Source: Branchiostoma belcheri
Lineage: Eukaryota; Chordata; Leptocardii; Amphioxiformes; Branchiostomatidae
Direction: 5' to 3'
Assembly: GCF_001625305.1 (NCBI RefSeq)
Contig: NW_017803379.1
Coordinates: 2,241,594-2,305,593, forward strand
Length of the DNA: 64,000 nucleotides
The notes beneath the pieces were generated by a model. The model saw only the letters and a list, made by a program, of their open reading frames with translations. It did not search any database and was not told the origin of the DNA. Position numbers and translations under genes: made by a program. Shown piece after piece: positions 1-12,787 of the stretch (the first letter of the stretch is position 1; each line of letters opens with the position of its first letter).

Positions 1-2040
1 GGGACTGCTACATCGTGTCTGGGAGCAGGGACGCCACGCTGCTGCTGTGGTTCTGGAGCTCCAGGCTACAGGCCATCACAGGAGAACCGCACAACAGCAA
101 CAGGGGTGAGGATTGGTGTAGTCTGGCTCTCAGACTTGTTAGGTTGGCAGCACAAAGCAAGGGCTTTATGTTCTGAAACTCTTGCTTTTGTAGGCTTGTA
201 TGTTTCCACCAAGATTAACTGGTTTTAGAATGTAGTCAGTCACCAATGGTGGTGTGGGGTGGAAGGTAGAGGTGGTTTCTTTTCATCTGCAAACAAATGT
301 GAATACACCTGAATATCATCTGGATTATTAGTTTGTTCCCAGATAGCACCTGACTACAGTCTGTGCCAGTCCTTTGTATAACCCTTATCAGATGCCTGAA
401 CAATTTTTTTTTCCATTTCTCGCCTTCAGTTGAGCGTGCCATCCCCAAGACCATCATGACAGGCCATGAGACGGAGGTTCTGAGTGCCTGTGTGTCCGCT
501 GAGCTGGGTCTGGTCATCAGCTGCTCAAGAGGTCAGTAGTAGTGTCCAGGTGTATGGTCAGCTAGTGGCCTAGTCTTTATTGGATGTTTCAAGCTCATTG
601 AGCGTGCATAGTTTACTGATAGTTAACTGATGAAGTTTGCCTGAGCCCTTGCTAAATATCCCTGCCCTGTCCAGGAGGTCCAGTCCTGGTGCACACCATC
701 AATGGAGACCTGCTGCGGTCGCTGGATCCCCCGGAGTTCTGCGTGAATCCGACTCTGGTCAAGATGTCGTGCGAGGGTCAGGTGGTGGTCAGCTACGACA
801 AGGGTCACCTCTCACTCTTCACCTTCAACGGGAAGTTCTTACGGGCCATGGAGCTGAACGACAACATACTGGTGAGATACAACATGTATCCTTCTGTTAT
901 CCATGAATGATTTATGAGTGATGTTTACCTACATTGTATAAGTGAGACAAGCATCTGTTATCCTTGCAATGATTGATTATGATCATGTACAGAAGGTTTC
1001 CATAGCTCAATATTATGAAACAGAGTCGGGCATATTTTCAAAAATTTTGTCACTTTGGACGGGGCTCAGCAACCTACAAACATTGCTTTTGGCCATTCCC
1101 CAAAAATCATACAGTGATGGAGAAAAAACACCTGCAACATTTTGTGCAGGTGAATATACATGTACATGTATTGATACTGGCAGTAGGTGCAACATGTCAC
1201 AAATGATTGATCATTTGAAGCTGATGAAGGCAATCAGTCCATGGCGGCTGCAGACATGCACAGGTCCCACCAGGTCGAACTGATGATGAAGGCTGCAGCA
1301 CAGAGATCCACATCTTCAGAGAGACTTCTCTGTTGTTTAACTGTGTTCCATTCTGATCCTCCTGTTTCTGTGTGCTCCCAGTCGATGGTCCTGAGTGCAG
1401 ACGGTCAGTACTTAGTGACAGGAGGAGACAACAGGATAGTGGAGGTTTGGCAGACCAGCAACTTCAAACTCCTCTACACCTTCCCCGGCGTGGACAGTAG
1501 TGTCCGGGCACTCGACCTCACTCATGACCAAAAGTAAGCAACTTTTTCTTTTCCAGGGGTTTAAAATTATTGAAAGTCTCAATTGCAGTGAAGAATAGAA
1601 GAATGGATATGATATGATATGATATGATATGATATGATATGATATGATATGATATGATATGATATGATATGATATGATATGATATGATATGATATGATAT
1701 GTAAGCAAAATTTGGGAACTACACAATATCTACATATCTACATTTTGGAACTATACAACATTTGGGAACTTTCTACATATCAACTGGCTCTTCTCATCTC
1801 ATGACATGCCTAAATTTGTGTAGATCCATGATTGATTAGTAAAACTTACCTGTAACGGGAACATTTAATGAGCAACTTTTTGCACATGAAGTTCTTTATA
1901 CTTTTAGCTTTTAGTAATTTTAACATCCTCACCATTTGTTTATTTGCAGAACTGTACTAGTAGGTCTGTCATCAGGCAGTCTGGTAGCCTTCAACATTGA
2001 CTTCAACAGGTGGCACTATGAGTTCCAGGCCAGATACTAG
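1..2040 (+). CDS. NBEA: Neurobeachin/LRBA-type BEACH protein, C-terminal WD40 exons (5' partial)
   Basis: Five exons encode the last WD40 repeats of a BEACH-domain protein of the NBEA/LRBA class, large cytosolic scaffolds of vesicle traffic and receptor sorting. Exons are 1-105, 430-531, 675-871, 1382-1533 and 1950-2040, all with GT-AG introns and consistent phases. Family landmarks seen are [14 protein letters not shown], the AELGLVIS and [11 protein letters not shown] stretches, LVTGGDN.IVEVWQ, and the ending [15 protein letters not shown] followed by TAG at 2038-2040. That ending is typical of NBEA and LRBA and unlike NBEAL1/2. The PH-BEACH part lies upstream of the window. The NBEA versus LRBA choice cannot be made from this tail, and an invertebrate may have one ancestral gene; the symbol is a class label. 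Confidence 0.9.
1606..1700. repeat. (GATAT)19 microsatellite
   Basis: Nineteen uninterrupted copies of the pentamer GATAT lie in the last intron of the neurobeachin-type gene (1534-1949). No imperfection was seen. The minus-strand open frame across it is a by-product of the repeat. Confidence 0.98.
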
Positions 2041-5000
2041 CTGAGGGACAAGTACCCCATCTGGTGGGAAACGGGGTGCTGACCGCACACACAGGACCTG
2101 CACACCCCCGCTGCAGATATGCACTGGTCCAAAATCAGACAACCTGAGTCAAAAACGTGTACAATTTGGATCAGTCGATTCATTTTTAAGGGGAGTAAGT
2201 AATTGGGGGGGAGGGGGGCTTAAACTTTGTGAAAGTGCAAGAAGAGCTGTTGGTTAATGAAAGAGATGAGAAGAATTGGTGCAGAGAAGAATTGGTGCAG
2301 ATACAGTTTAGTATGCACACATTCATTATTATACAGTCAAGATCATATATAGGAACTGAAAAATGTTTTGTCAAAATAGACAGAAATTTCACAATATTCC
2401 AATTTTTTCGCCATTCCACAGTGCAGATATCTATAGTGATGATGTATGTAAAGACATGAGAGTCACATGTATCAAAGGTTGACACGAACAGATTTTTAGC
2501 TACAAATAGTTTTAACATAACCCCCAAACTACTGACACACCAACCATGGCTTTTCAACTGTCCATGTAAAAAATTTTGTTATCATGAGTTTTCTTAGTTG
2601 TAAATTTCAAGTACAGATGTAATGATATTAATGAAATAGTAGTAGAAATAAGACTAGCCAAATGATATCATGATCACATAAATTTTGATTATTATATATG
2701 GTGACAATCTTTACCAAAGCACATTACATTAGAGTGTATAATGTTATTATATGATTTAACTTACAGCAGAGTTTAGTTTGTAAAGAAAAAGAATTGATAA
2801 TCAGATTAGTAGGCATTATTACTAGAAGTTGTATTTGTATAAGTCCTAGTCATCGTTGCATCATTCCAAATGATAGTTTCTTGAATGCTGATGACATATC
2901 AAAAAGCAGGGTGAAATAACAGAAATGCATCCTTTAATGAAATAATGGACTAATTCTAATTGTTTGGATTCTCTAAATACTAGTTTATGTTACACAAAGG
3001 TATGTATTTTATCAGTCACATTATTCTAACAGCTACTGTCATGTAAAGTATAATTTTTAGTCACTAAAATTTTGCAATATAGTAGTAATCCATAGTATCA
3101 AAGTAGTCTTCAAAGGGTGATAGGTAGGGCTGCGTACCTAAACGTAACATCAGGTACAGGTACAGGTACTGGTACAGAGGTTTAGGTACAGGTCCGGACC
3201 TGTACCTGTACCTGAACAATTTGACAAATTAACACGTGTTCTTCACTTTTTCAATCATGACACAGAAACAATAATAAAGTGTTGGAGGAGGGAAAATGAC
3301 TGACCTCTGACCTGATTTGAGTTTGTTGACCAATCACAACCCTGGATCAGCCACACTCTCGCGATGTCTCGTGAGACTGAGGATCTCAAATCAATCGACG
3401 GTGTTTACGTCTTTTCCAGTGCTAATTTTTCGTCTTTGTGGTAGGATTTACCTATCTTTAGTCATATACATGGTGTAAACTAGCTATTTCGGTATATACT
3501 CGTTACTTCATGATCCGGTATTTTGGACCTGTACCGAAACGATTTTTACGGTATTGGACCGGTACAGTGTACCGGTCCGCAGCCCTAGTGATAGGTCTAG
3601 TTTGCAACATTCTGTCATCTTTTATAGCCCAGTTTCCTTAGGAAAATACTAGCTCAGTGGGTTTTCTGTGGTGCAATGACGGGGAAAATAACCCAAAACA
3701 ATTAACCGTTGTGAAGTTCCCTTTTATGGCTGGACACTGATAATCAGATATGTGTACAAGCATAGGAGTACAACTGAATGAATTTGACTTGCTGAATATT
3801 TCAGATTTTAATTTCTCAGTTGAACAAGATAGCTTAAAGGCCACCAGGGGTAAATATTTAGCACATGGGCATATCAGTAGTACACCTAGAGAGAGAAGGT
3901 TTGTAGTAATGTTATTTGCAATCTTTTGTTGTTGTGTTTGTAAGGCATATGAGGTATCAGTGCAAGTAATTATTGAGGACAATTGTGACAATCTTTTATT
4001 GTTAAGTTCAGGAGAAAATGTCATACAAAGTGTGCAAGAAAAATTTTCCTCTGACAAAATTCAAATCTAGACAGAATCTGCACAATTATTAAGTAGGATC
4101 TAGAGATGTACATAATTCCTAGAAATTAGCATGAAGTAAATAGAATGCAGTCTGTAAAAGATGGAAAATGTTACAGCCATTCCATAAAAATGCTTTTTTA
4201 TGCAGGAAAACATTCCATATATGCATCGCTATACATTTCATCATACAGGGTCAATGTGCAACGTTTTGTGTGAATAGAAAATGTAGGTCGACATAGTTTT
4301 CAGTGAAAGTGATCGTCCTTTGTTGAAATTCAGTAATTGTGTAGCAAATTTGCTTTGGAGTGATCTTTGTTGAAGTGTGATGAATGAATTTTATAGCTGT
4401 GGCTCCCCTAGTGTTAGACTTAATAATGCCAAAATTATTTCATGCAGCCACGTTTGCTAGTAGTAATGATAATCAATGAAATTGAATTTTAGCACTTTGC
4501 AAAGGTATGTACATGCACACATCACAAATATGTAGATTAGCTATGACAACACAATTTGAAAGTATGTGTGTAATGCCTTTGCCACAAGCACTTGTTCCTG
4601 CTACTCTCACATATCATAGCTTGTACATGTGCCTCACACATCCACATGGAACAACATCTTGTGAAGTCATGGCTCAGACTTTACTATGATGAGTTGCCAC
4701 CATGCATATCAATAGATGTTAGGAATACTTAAGAAAAATTTGAAGTATAAATCTCAGAAGATGACTGTAGTTGCAGCAGGAATTATCGGTAACATTTACT
4801 GTATATTCCGTCAGAATGTTTCTGACATTTTGGTGATGTATTTTATGGGCAGGAGAAGTGAGTTTGTGTGGTGTTGGGTATGTTCTGTGTATATTTATGA
4901 AATGTTGGGATTGAATTTGACTGTCAACCGATAGACCGGTGGTGGGTGTATACTGTCACTGCATTTCAAGTAAATAAAAGGAAAGACCGTGACCCATGTA

Positions 5001-6037
5001 TGATGTTGAATTTGAATTTTGATTACTAGTATTGGTGACGAAAATAACCAGGTATACAGTAATGGTAAAAGCGACGCGACACGGTTGCAGTACCGACAGC
5101 AATTAATAGGGTCGCTTTTGATACATTCAGTCGAAGGAACTGTATATGTAACTATACTTAAAAGTCTAGTCAAGGATATTATTGGCCTAGTACAATACAA
5201 TCTACAGGCCCACAGAATGACTAGCACCCTGGGAGCCGATTTACGCACCCGCCCATGACCCAGGCGGCAAGGAAGCGTTTCACACATACCTGTTTAACCC
5301 GTTTTTCACCCCATCTTTCTCTTTTATGACTTGGGTGTGAAATTGGTTTTACACCACCATATTTACATAGAAACAATGCAAGAGTGCAGTACCCTTGTTC
5401 TTGGGGTGAGTAACCCCCAAACACTGTTTAACCCCAAATAAAATTGGTAGTGATAGCCGAACCTGTTGATTAAGGCAGGAGAACGTTGCTTGTTTCTTTC
5501 ACGATGACATTGGTCAGTTTTAATCGTTCGTTCGTTCGTCCATTCTTTATTTTCGGCGATTCAAAAATAAAGACCGTCAGCACGTCTATGGCCACTTGGG
5601 TCGTCGCCCTCTACTGACCCCTAATAACCCTTGGTCGCGTGGTCGTCATGCACCTGTTTACAACTCAGCAAACATCGGTCAAAGTTCAGTTCGCTGCGGA
5701 AGTAGTGGCACACGCAGGTGAAGATATTACCTTTTTTGAACACTGGCCAGTTTTTGCACTCTTTTTTTTTCCTAAATGTAGCATATGCTCTTTCTGAACT
5801 TGCGTTTTGTACGCCTGAACCTTGGTCATTGTTAGTGTACGCATGTGATACAGTATATGAAATAACTGTGCGACAAACAAACGCCTCAGAGTAGTATACT
5901 GTTCGAGTTCCGTATGCTTCAAAATACATCGTCAAACGCATTGAGATGATATGCAATGGTGACAAGACGGCTCTCCTCACGATTGATTTGTGTGTGTTTT
6001 TTTTAACTTATTCTATCAGATACTTAAATTGGACACA
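2041..6037 (+). other. 3' flank of the neurobeachin-type gene and intergenic space
   Basis: No coding exon recognised. The first part should be 3' UTR of the upstream gene. AATAAA hexamers occur at 3273-3278 (inside the hAT MITE) and 4973-4978; which is used cannot be told. A short CGTT-type simple repeat lies near 5527-5538. Open frames here are short and show no family resemblance. Confidence 0.5.
3125..3587. mobile_element. Non-autonomous hAT-type MITE
   Basis: A 463-bp element whose ends are TAGGGCTGCG and its exact reverse complement CGCAGCCCTA. It is flanked by a perfect 8-bp direct duplication GTGATAGG at 3117-3124 and 3588-3595. An 8-bp target duplication with short terminal inverted repeats is the hAT superfamily signature. 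Inside both ends are repeated GGTACAGG/CCTGTACC and ACCGGTAC motifs. No transposase frame is present, so it must have moved with a partner's enzyme. Confidence 0.88.
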
Positions 6038-8769
6038 ATGGCAGAGAGGTACATTCTCGTCCTGGGTGTTTTGCTGGCGGTCCTGTCCGGGACCACGGGG
6101 TGCCCGAAGTACTGCGACTGCCGCTCCGGTGGTCAGCACGAGTACTCTGTCACCTGCCAGGGACCAAACATCACCGCAGTACCACGGGACGTACCGAAGA
6201 ACACGACTGTTCTTGTCATAGGTGAGCGCATAAGCATTCTTTCATATACCCACCGAAAGATTTCGACACCTTTGCTTGCTTTTCTAGAAACATCTATTTA
6301 CGTCAGTCTAGGGCCTGGTTTCATGCTAGGGCATTTTGTAAATCTTTTATTGATTCAATCAGTTTCGAAGTTTGTTCCAGGGATGCAAGTGTTAGCTTTT
6401 TGGTGACATCTTTTGGCTTTGATAAAAACTAACAGTGCAGTAGACTAGTGTGTACTTTTTTTGAAGCTCAAAATTCGTCGATGAAGTTTAGACATCCAGG
6501 TAATGTCTAATGAGATACTCAATTTCTTTGCAGGTTTCACACCAATAAAGATGCTTCGCAAAGGTGACTTCGTGGATCTCCCGGACTTGAAACGGCTGCA
6601 GATCTGGTGGAACCTGAACCTGACCGCGGTGGAAGTCGGGACCTTCGACAACCTGCCGACGATCACGGAACTCCTCATCTTCAACAACTCCATCCCCATG
6701 TTCCGTCCCGGCATGCTTCGCGGGTTGGACCAGCTGACCAGGTTTGACGGGAATCACAACCACCTGGTCACGGTTCCAGTCGGGGTCTTCACAAACCACT
6801 CCACCCTACAGTTCATCGACCTTTCGTGGAACAACATCTCGTATCTTGAGCCTGGAAGTCTTGTTGGTCTGCACAATTTGACCACCTTAGAACTACACAA
6901 CAACAGGCTTGAGTCGCTCACTATCTCTGCCCTTTCGGGGATTCCGAAGTTACAATATTTAGACTGCAGTTTTAATAGTAACATCAGAAATGTCGAAAGT
7001 GGCATATTTTCTGGACTCAAAGACTTGATAAGTGTATCTTTTGTTAACAACAAAATCACGAAAATCGACGGTTTGTTTCAGAACCATCCAAAGTTAGAAA
7101 CGATCACCCTGTCGAATAATTACATCACAAATATCCACAATGACACTTTCACACGACTTCCCGTACTCAACTCTCTCGACATTTCCAACAACAAAATCAG
7201 CGTTCTTGAAAGTGGGGCCTTTGTTGAGTTTGATGCTCTTCAATATCTCCATCTGGCCAACAATCTTATCCCTGAGATGACGCTAGCTGGGCTCAGTTCT
7301 CTCATAGAACTTGACCTTGGAGACAACCTCCTCGGCAGCTTTCCAACCATGATGGCGGACGCCGGGAAGCAACTTCAAACCCTCACGCTTAGCAACAATC
7401 CTATTGAGGAAGATCTACATGCAGGGCAGTTCTCGGCCTTGAGAAGGTGAGTACAACTGTATACAGTGCACGAAATTATATCTTTAAGCACACCTTAATG
7501 CATGTGTAAAGGTACGCGTGAGCGAAGAAACGAAACCTTTATCAAGGTGTGCGTAAGTAATGAATTTTGTGCAGTGACGTGGTTCCGGATTCACCAAAAC
7601 GGCGATCTTTATGACTGCATGGTCATCATTATGACGTAGACTCATTTCTAACTCTTCTTCCTTTCAGGTTGTCCACTTTGAATCTTAACAACATCACAAG
7701 CATCCGAAGAGCGGGAACCCTAGATCCGAAAGCACTCTGTGGCTCTGACGCTTTAGACAAAATCTCCCTGAGCCACAACAACATTTCAACTCTACCTATC
7801 GACGTTTTTGCCTGTACATCAACTCTGAGTTTCTTGTACTTATCCCACAACGAACTAACGGAGGTCCCGCCAGGCCTGTTTACCGGTATGAAACAGCTGT
7901 ACAGCCTGGATCTTTCCTACAACCGTCTGAGCAGACTGCAACCCAAGTCATTCGACGGGTTTGAAAAAATGACGTTCCTGGATATGGGAGGAAACAACTT
8001 CACCAATGTCGCTCACGTGGTTCCCGCTTTCTCAGGGCCCTCCTCACTTTACTTCCCCGCCTTGTACCAGAACAATATCGTATATCTGGGACCAGACTCG
8101 TTCTCAGGGGTCACGTCCGCCACCTTTCTCAACTTCGCAGGCAACAGAATACGGATTATAGAGGAGGTCGCGTTTTCGCCGTCGTCGTTTTCAAATCTGA
8201 CCGAAGTCATGCTCGACCAGGGAAATCTGCTCCATTTCCTCCCTGGTAAAATAGCAGAGGGACTTCCAAAGTTGCTGAGCCTAGCTATTGACGGCTGTCC
8301 CTTTAAGTGTGACTGTCAGCTGAAAGATTTAGCCGCATGGGTTCAGAGTAGGCAACCACATTCCTATCCCTACGTGGACGTCGTTTGCGCCAGCCCGCCA
8401 AAGTTGAGCGGTAAATATCTGTCAGACATACCGCTGAGCGAGCTGACATGTGACTGTGAACATGAGCAGGCTCCGTCCATAGACACCAGCGGCAGCGATG
8501 ACCACATCCAGGAGGGACAAAGCGCTATGCTCAACTGTCGCGTGACTGGCTGCCCCCTGGCGGAAATATTCTGGACTACACCTGGTGGTGACATGTTGGC
8601 GGTGGGTTGGGGGTTCCCGAGAATGGAAGTGATCGACATAGAGAATAGCGGCACGCTGTCCATCCAGCATGCCACTGTGGGAGACATCGGGGACTACGTC
8701 TGCACGGCGGTCAACTATCGCGGGAAAACTAGCAAAACCGTTCATCTGCAGGTGGACAGGAAGCCGTGA
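6038..8769 (+). CDS. Secreted leucine-rich repeat and immunoglobulin (LRR-Ig) protein
   Basis: Three exons, 6038-6221, 6534-7446 and 7668-8769, give 732 residues with consistent phases. The start at 6038 is preferred because it opens directly on a signal peptide (MAERYILVLGVLLAVLSG); an in-frame ATG at 5990 would only add a 16-residue leader. Order of domains: LRRNT with CPKYCDC (about residue 22), about 20 LRRs of LxxLxLxxN type (60-550), LRRCT with CPFKCDC and partner cysteines in VVCASP and LTCDC (about 565-625), then one Ig domain (about 630-728) with LNC, IFW and GDYVC. It stops at VDRKP: no membrane helix, cytoplasmic tail or GPI-type tail is seen, so it should be secreted. LRR-Ig proteins are expanded in amphioxus and act in adhesion, guidance or immune recognition; the ligand is unknown. 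An alternative 3' exon with a membrane anchor cannot be excluded. Confidence 0.9.
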
Positions 8770-9389
8770 GAGAAAGGAAAGGTTTCATCCCGCCCACCTA
8801 CACCCAAACCTAAATCGCACATATCGCTATAGCTAACATTACCATGTTTTATTTTGTGATGGTTTAGGAACTCTTCTTCTACGTGAAAGCGGTTCCTTCT
8901 AGCCGGATACTTAACACCCAATATAAGCTCTAGAGCCTGGCCTTCAACTTCTCAAGAACATTTCCACCAGATTTGGATGAGGGCAGCTTAGCATTCTTCA
9001 AATCATTTTTTAAGCATTTCACGAGTGTTTTACGTGATGTAGATAATGAGTAATAATAGAAGCCAACAGTATCAGAAGAATGACGTTTATTGATAATTAT
9101 TCACACAAGTAGGATCATGATAGAGGATTCAGATGATTATCTGATGTAGATTGCCATCTACACAATCACCACGTTAATGGTGGTGACGTGGCATTGAAAA
9201 CATGATGCAAAAAATCTTGTCACTGAGAGGTAGTTTTTCAAGAAATGTCTCAAATAGAGCAGTCTTTTTGGTTCCAACTTGCCTCCATGTTATAGTATAC
9301 TGACTTCTGCCTCAAAGAATTGTGCGCCTCCAAGCATTTCGCAGGAACTTGGCATGTTTTTGCAGAACAAAACTACTATCCTACATCTT
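8770..9389. other. Convergent 3' intergenic space between LRR-Ig gene and caspase
   Basis: Both neighbours end into this 620-bp stretch. Apart from a minus-strand poly(A) signal candidate I see no gene. No obvious AATAAA for the plus-strand LRR-Ig gene was found. Confidence 0.6.
9086..9091 (-). terminator. Candidate poly(A) signal of the caspase gene
   Basis: TTTATT on the plus strand is AATAAA on the minus strand, about 300 bases past the caspase stop codon at 9390. It is the first exact hexamer noticed downstream of that stop. Confidence 0.5.
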
Positions 9390-12300
9390 CTACCTGGCAT
9401 ACTCAGGGAAGAAGTAAAGTTTCTTCGTCATCATGTTTACTGGCGCGGGCACCTGTTTCCTCTTGGTGAGCTTTCCACCTTGTGATTCGAAGGACAGCGC
9501 CACCTTTTGATTCACCTGCAAATGACAGGAAAGACTTCAATCTGATATATCCTCGTCCTTTTGATTTTTATGTCTACCTAACGAAAAATGAAACAAAGCA
9601 ACTGAAACAAAATGATGATATATTTTAAGTAAAATATCAAACTATCCCTTCAAACTTACTCTTGTCATAAGTGAGCACAGGTCCTCTCTTGCTGCGTGCT
9701 CTGAGAAAACGTCGATCAGTGATTGGACAAACCAGCTGCCACGCTGGGAGTTCCGCCATGATGTGTAACCTACACTGGACGGCACCCATGGTCAGTGTCA
9801 TCCAAAGCTCATAGCATTCATTCGTTTTCAATTGAACCATTTTGTTGAGTAGGCAGTGCATCTGTTTCACTGTTAAGGACATATTCTACACACCTGGTTT
9901 AGCCAATGATAACCGGTTGTAACAAGAATGACTCCATGTTGTTGAGGCATTCTTTTAGAAAAGGATTTAAAGCTGCGTGTGGAAGGCCTTTCAATGACAA
10001 AATGACCCGAGATCATATACCATGTTACCATACACAACTTTCAGCACCAAGGACAGGACATGCTGACAGACTAAAACAGCCTTTCAGTGAAAAGTTGATC
10101 CAAGCTAGTTGCGATCAGACCGCGTTTCTCTACACATCTTTCAGCACCAAGGACAGGGAATACTGACAGATTCAAACAGCATTTTCTTATAAGTGACAAA
10201 TTGTGGTCTCTTTACCTGGAACGGTGGAGAAGGCGAGGTAGATGTCACAGATGTTGGGCATGTCACATGGCACAAAGTAGTTCCTCTGCCTGTTTGCTTC
10301 CGTGACCTGGTAGCTGAACGGCAGCAGGAGGGGAAATTCATCTGCCCCTCTGTCTGTCATGTCTGAAAGAAATGGTCAATCATTTCTTCAAATAACTCGT
10401 AATGAATTAAACGTTCTTGGCATTGCGTTATAGAATTTCTGGATCACATTTTTCGCATGCCCTAGGAAGAACTAGTCACACTATGCCGACAAAAGAAGTT
10501 ATAAAATTGGATAGAGGGAACCGGCTAACTTCATGAACTTTGCACAATAATACTACAATTCACCTCCTCTGCATGCTTCCACGAAGAAGAGTTTTGGTTT
10601 GTTGATGAGTGCCTTGCAGTGCTGCCCGTCGAAAGGCTGGAGGATGGCGCTGTAGCTGACGGGTTTTCCGTCTGTTCCGAAGATGGCCTCGGCGTTTCCG
10701 TGACTGAGGAGGACCACTGCGCAGCAGTCGTAGTCCGAGTGGTTCCGGAGAGAAAACTTCCTCAGCTCGGACATAATTTCCTGAGAACAACATCGAATTC
10801 AGTTGTTCACTGATCCATACAGCGTACGAGTGCGAACTTTCGTAGACTACAAAACTTCTTAACGATGTCAAGGAAGATTATTTTCCATCAGCATGTAACG
10901 TTAACGTTACAAGTACAGTTGGGACATCATCGCTAGATAGCTGGAAAGTTAGATGTGCGAAGGCTGTTATAATTCGCTCGATGCTGCGATGCTGGTGTGT
11001 TACAGATACAGATACACTGAACATTCGAATGCGCTGAATGCGTTCGAATGTGTGCACATCAGCGCAAAACAGGTTCTTAGAACTGAACGGGTTCGAATGT
11101 TAACGGAAATATTCTGTCATGGAGACGATGTTTTAAAAACCGCAGACGACATTTACCGCACAGAAATGCCGTGCTCACCTCAGCCGTCAGGTCCCTGTGC
11201 ACCTCGGTGTTGAACCTGAGCGCCCGGAGGAGATGCTCCATGTTGCGGGAGTCACAGTCGGAGCCGTGCCGGACCTTCATCGTGTCGAAGTGCTTGTTGT
11301 TGAGGATGAAGGCAAGACCGCGAGGCTCCGACTTCATCCTGTACCAAAGCTACAATGCAAGACAAAATAAGTACGCTAACGTTACATGTTTACTGCTGAC
11401 AGCGGCTTCGACAGGCCGGCTACCTTCCCAAACTCTAAATGTTTATATTCTAATAAAGTATACAGTATATAAGAATTACTCTCCAACTAAAAATATTGAT
11501 GGCGAGAAGCCCCTATTTCCCCATATTTGACAAATATAAATCAAAATGGGCGGTCATTTGTTAGGGAGTCCGTAACGTCATCCTATTTGCTCTTCTTTCA
11601 GCAGCATTGAAAAGATGGCAGCATAAATGGCTTTCGATTATCATTAATGCCAACCTGTGTTGTCTTTTAGTTTCCAAAGAGTACACACCGATCATAAAAC
11701 CGCCCTTTCCCCTTCACTAAAATCTTCTTTACACTGTAAAATGCCATCTGGTGCGTTTCTCACCACTCAATACACACATAATGAAAACTAAGCTGAAATA
11801 TTCATAACGGAAAAGCAACAGAAAGAAAAAGAAAGTGTTACCTGCTCTCTGCGAGCTGCGATGTTTGGGAACAAACATGACCACGGTGAGGGTTTCTTGA
11901 TGACGACTTTACGAAGAGTTCGTCTGTAGAGAGTGGACGGCGTCTGACTCTCAGATTCCGTCTGGGCGTCTGATAAACGTTAAAACGTTGGTTTACTTAA
12001 TCAGAATCCTCTCTTATACAACGTTTTTATTGAAGTAGATTGTTGTTTACATGAGGCTTTTCCCGATGACAAAGCTTTAGGGTTTGAGGGAAGACTGACT
12101 ATAAAAATGTTTACTTTGCTACGCATTATGGACATGATAATGTTTCGTCGGGTCAACGTCTATTTTTCGTTTCATCGGTCTTAGATTAGTAACATTTTCA
12201 GAGGAAAAGGACCTAAACGGGTGCTACGTTTGTTACAGCTCCAACACTAAAACGTAACCAGGGCAAACGGGCAAGAAACACGTTGTAGAACGTTTTTTTC

Positions 12301-12787
12301 CACATCTCACAAATCGCCGGCTTCTATGGAATCATAAATAGAAAAATCGCCTATTGTGACGTCAGTCTCTGGAATAGACGCCATACGCAGCTTTTCAAGT
12401 TTTCGATCATTTTTACATGGATAACAACAAGGGGGTTGATTTTTAACCTCCTTGGATAACAAAATATTGGTGTAGGCATGCCTAAATACGAAGGAATAGA
12501 TGATGCAGATGTTATCCTAAGTTAGAGTTAGTGCGTTCCCCTAAAACAGGAAAATACGCAAGCTAAAAAAACCTACATTGTGCTTCAAAGCAACACCGAC
12601 GTCGATATCGAGTTACCGGAACACTGAGTACACTTTCTATCCATTTACTTTCGTGTAGATTACTCGCTTCCCATGTAATGATTCAGAAAGAAAGCAAAGG
12701 AATAATTATATTGACAACCTTACCTTTGTTTCCCAGAGAAGACGGCAGAGGAGGCAGTCGCCGTGTTAGTCTCTGACGAGCGTCCAT
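9390..12787 (-). CDS. Caspase (short-prodomain, effector-type) with EACRG active-site pentapeptide
   Basis: Seven exons read on the minus strand: 12787-12724, 11969-11842, 11349-11179, 10780-10564, 10362-10216, 9769-9660 and 9515-9390. They total 963 nt (320 residues plus stop) and phases agree at every junction. The N-terminus (MDARQRLTRRLPPLPSS) is short and shows no CARD or DED. Large-subunit landmarks: MKSEPRGLAFILNNKHF with the S1 Arg (about residue 70), the DLTAEEI stretch, VVLLSHG with the catalytic His, and FFVEACRG with the catalytic Cys. Small-subunit landmarks: DIYLAFSTVPG, YTSWRNSQRGSWFVQSL with the second S1 Arg, and the end MMTKKLYFFPE. Known caspases have QACRG; here the S1-pocket Gln is Glu (codon GAA). 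A linker of about 40 residues separates the subunits, with several Asp residues as possible processing sites. It likely acts as a cytosolic cysteine protease in apoptosis or immune signalling; orthology to a vertebrate caspase is not clear. Confidence 0.93.
10031..10195. repeat. Diverged 100-bp tandem duplication in a caspase intron
   Basis: The stretch ACTTTCAGCACCAAGGACAG at about 10035 recurs as ATCTTTCAGCACCAAGGACA at about 10135, followed in both by similar CTGACAGAnT..AACAGC sequence. The period is 100 bp. It lies in the intron between the 10216 and 9769 exon edges. Confidence 0.7.

Noticed and set aside
1412-1726. Minus-strand 104-codon open frame rich in HIISY
   Set aside because: It is only the translation of the (GATAT)n microsatellite and the antisense of a neurobeachin exon.
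9637-9882. Minus-strand 81-codon open frame starting MSLTVKQM
   Set aside because: It overlaps the caspase p10 exon (9660-9769) in another frame; the SWRN/GSWFVQ frame with proper splice sites is the real one.
10560-10871. Minus-strand 103-codon open frame over the caspase active-site exon
   Set aside because: A frame shadow; the EACRG-containing frame fits the family.
12357-12364. TGACGTCA (full CRE palindrome) in caspase intron 1
   Set aside because: One exact 8-bp match in a window of this size is expected by chance at a modest rate; no supporting neighbour motifs.
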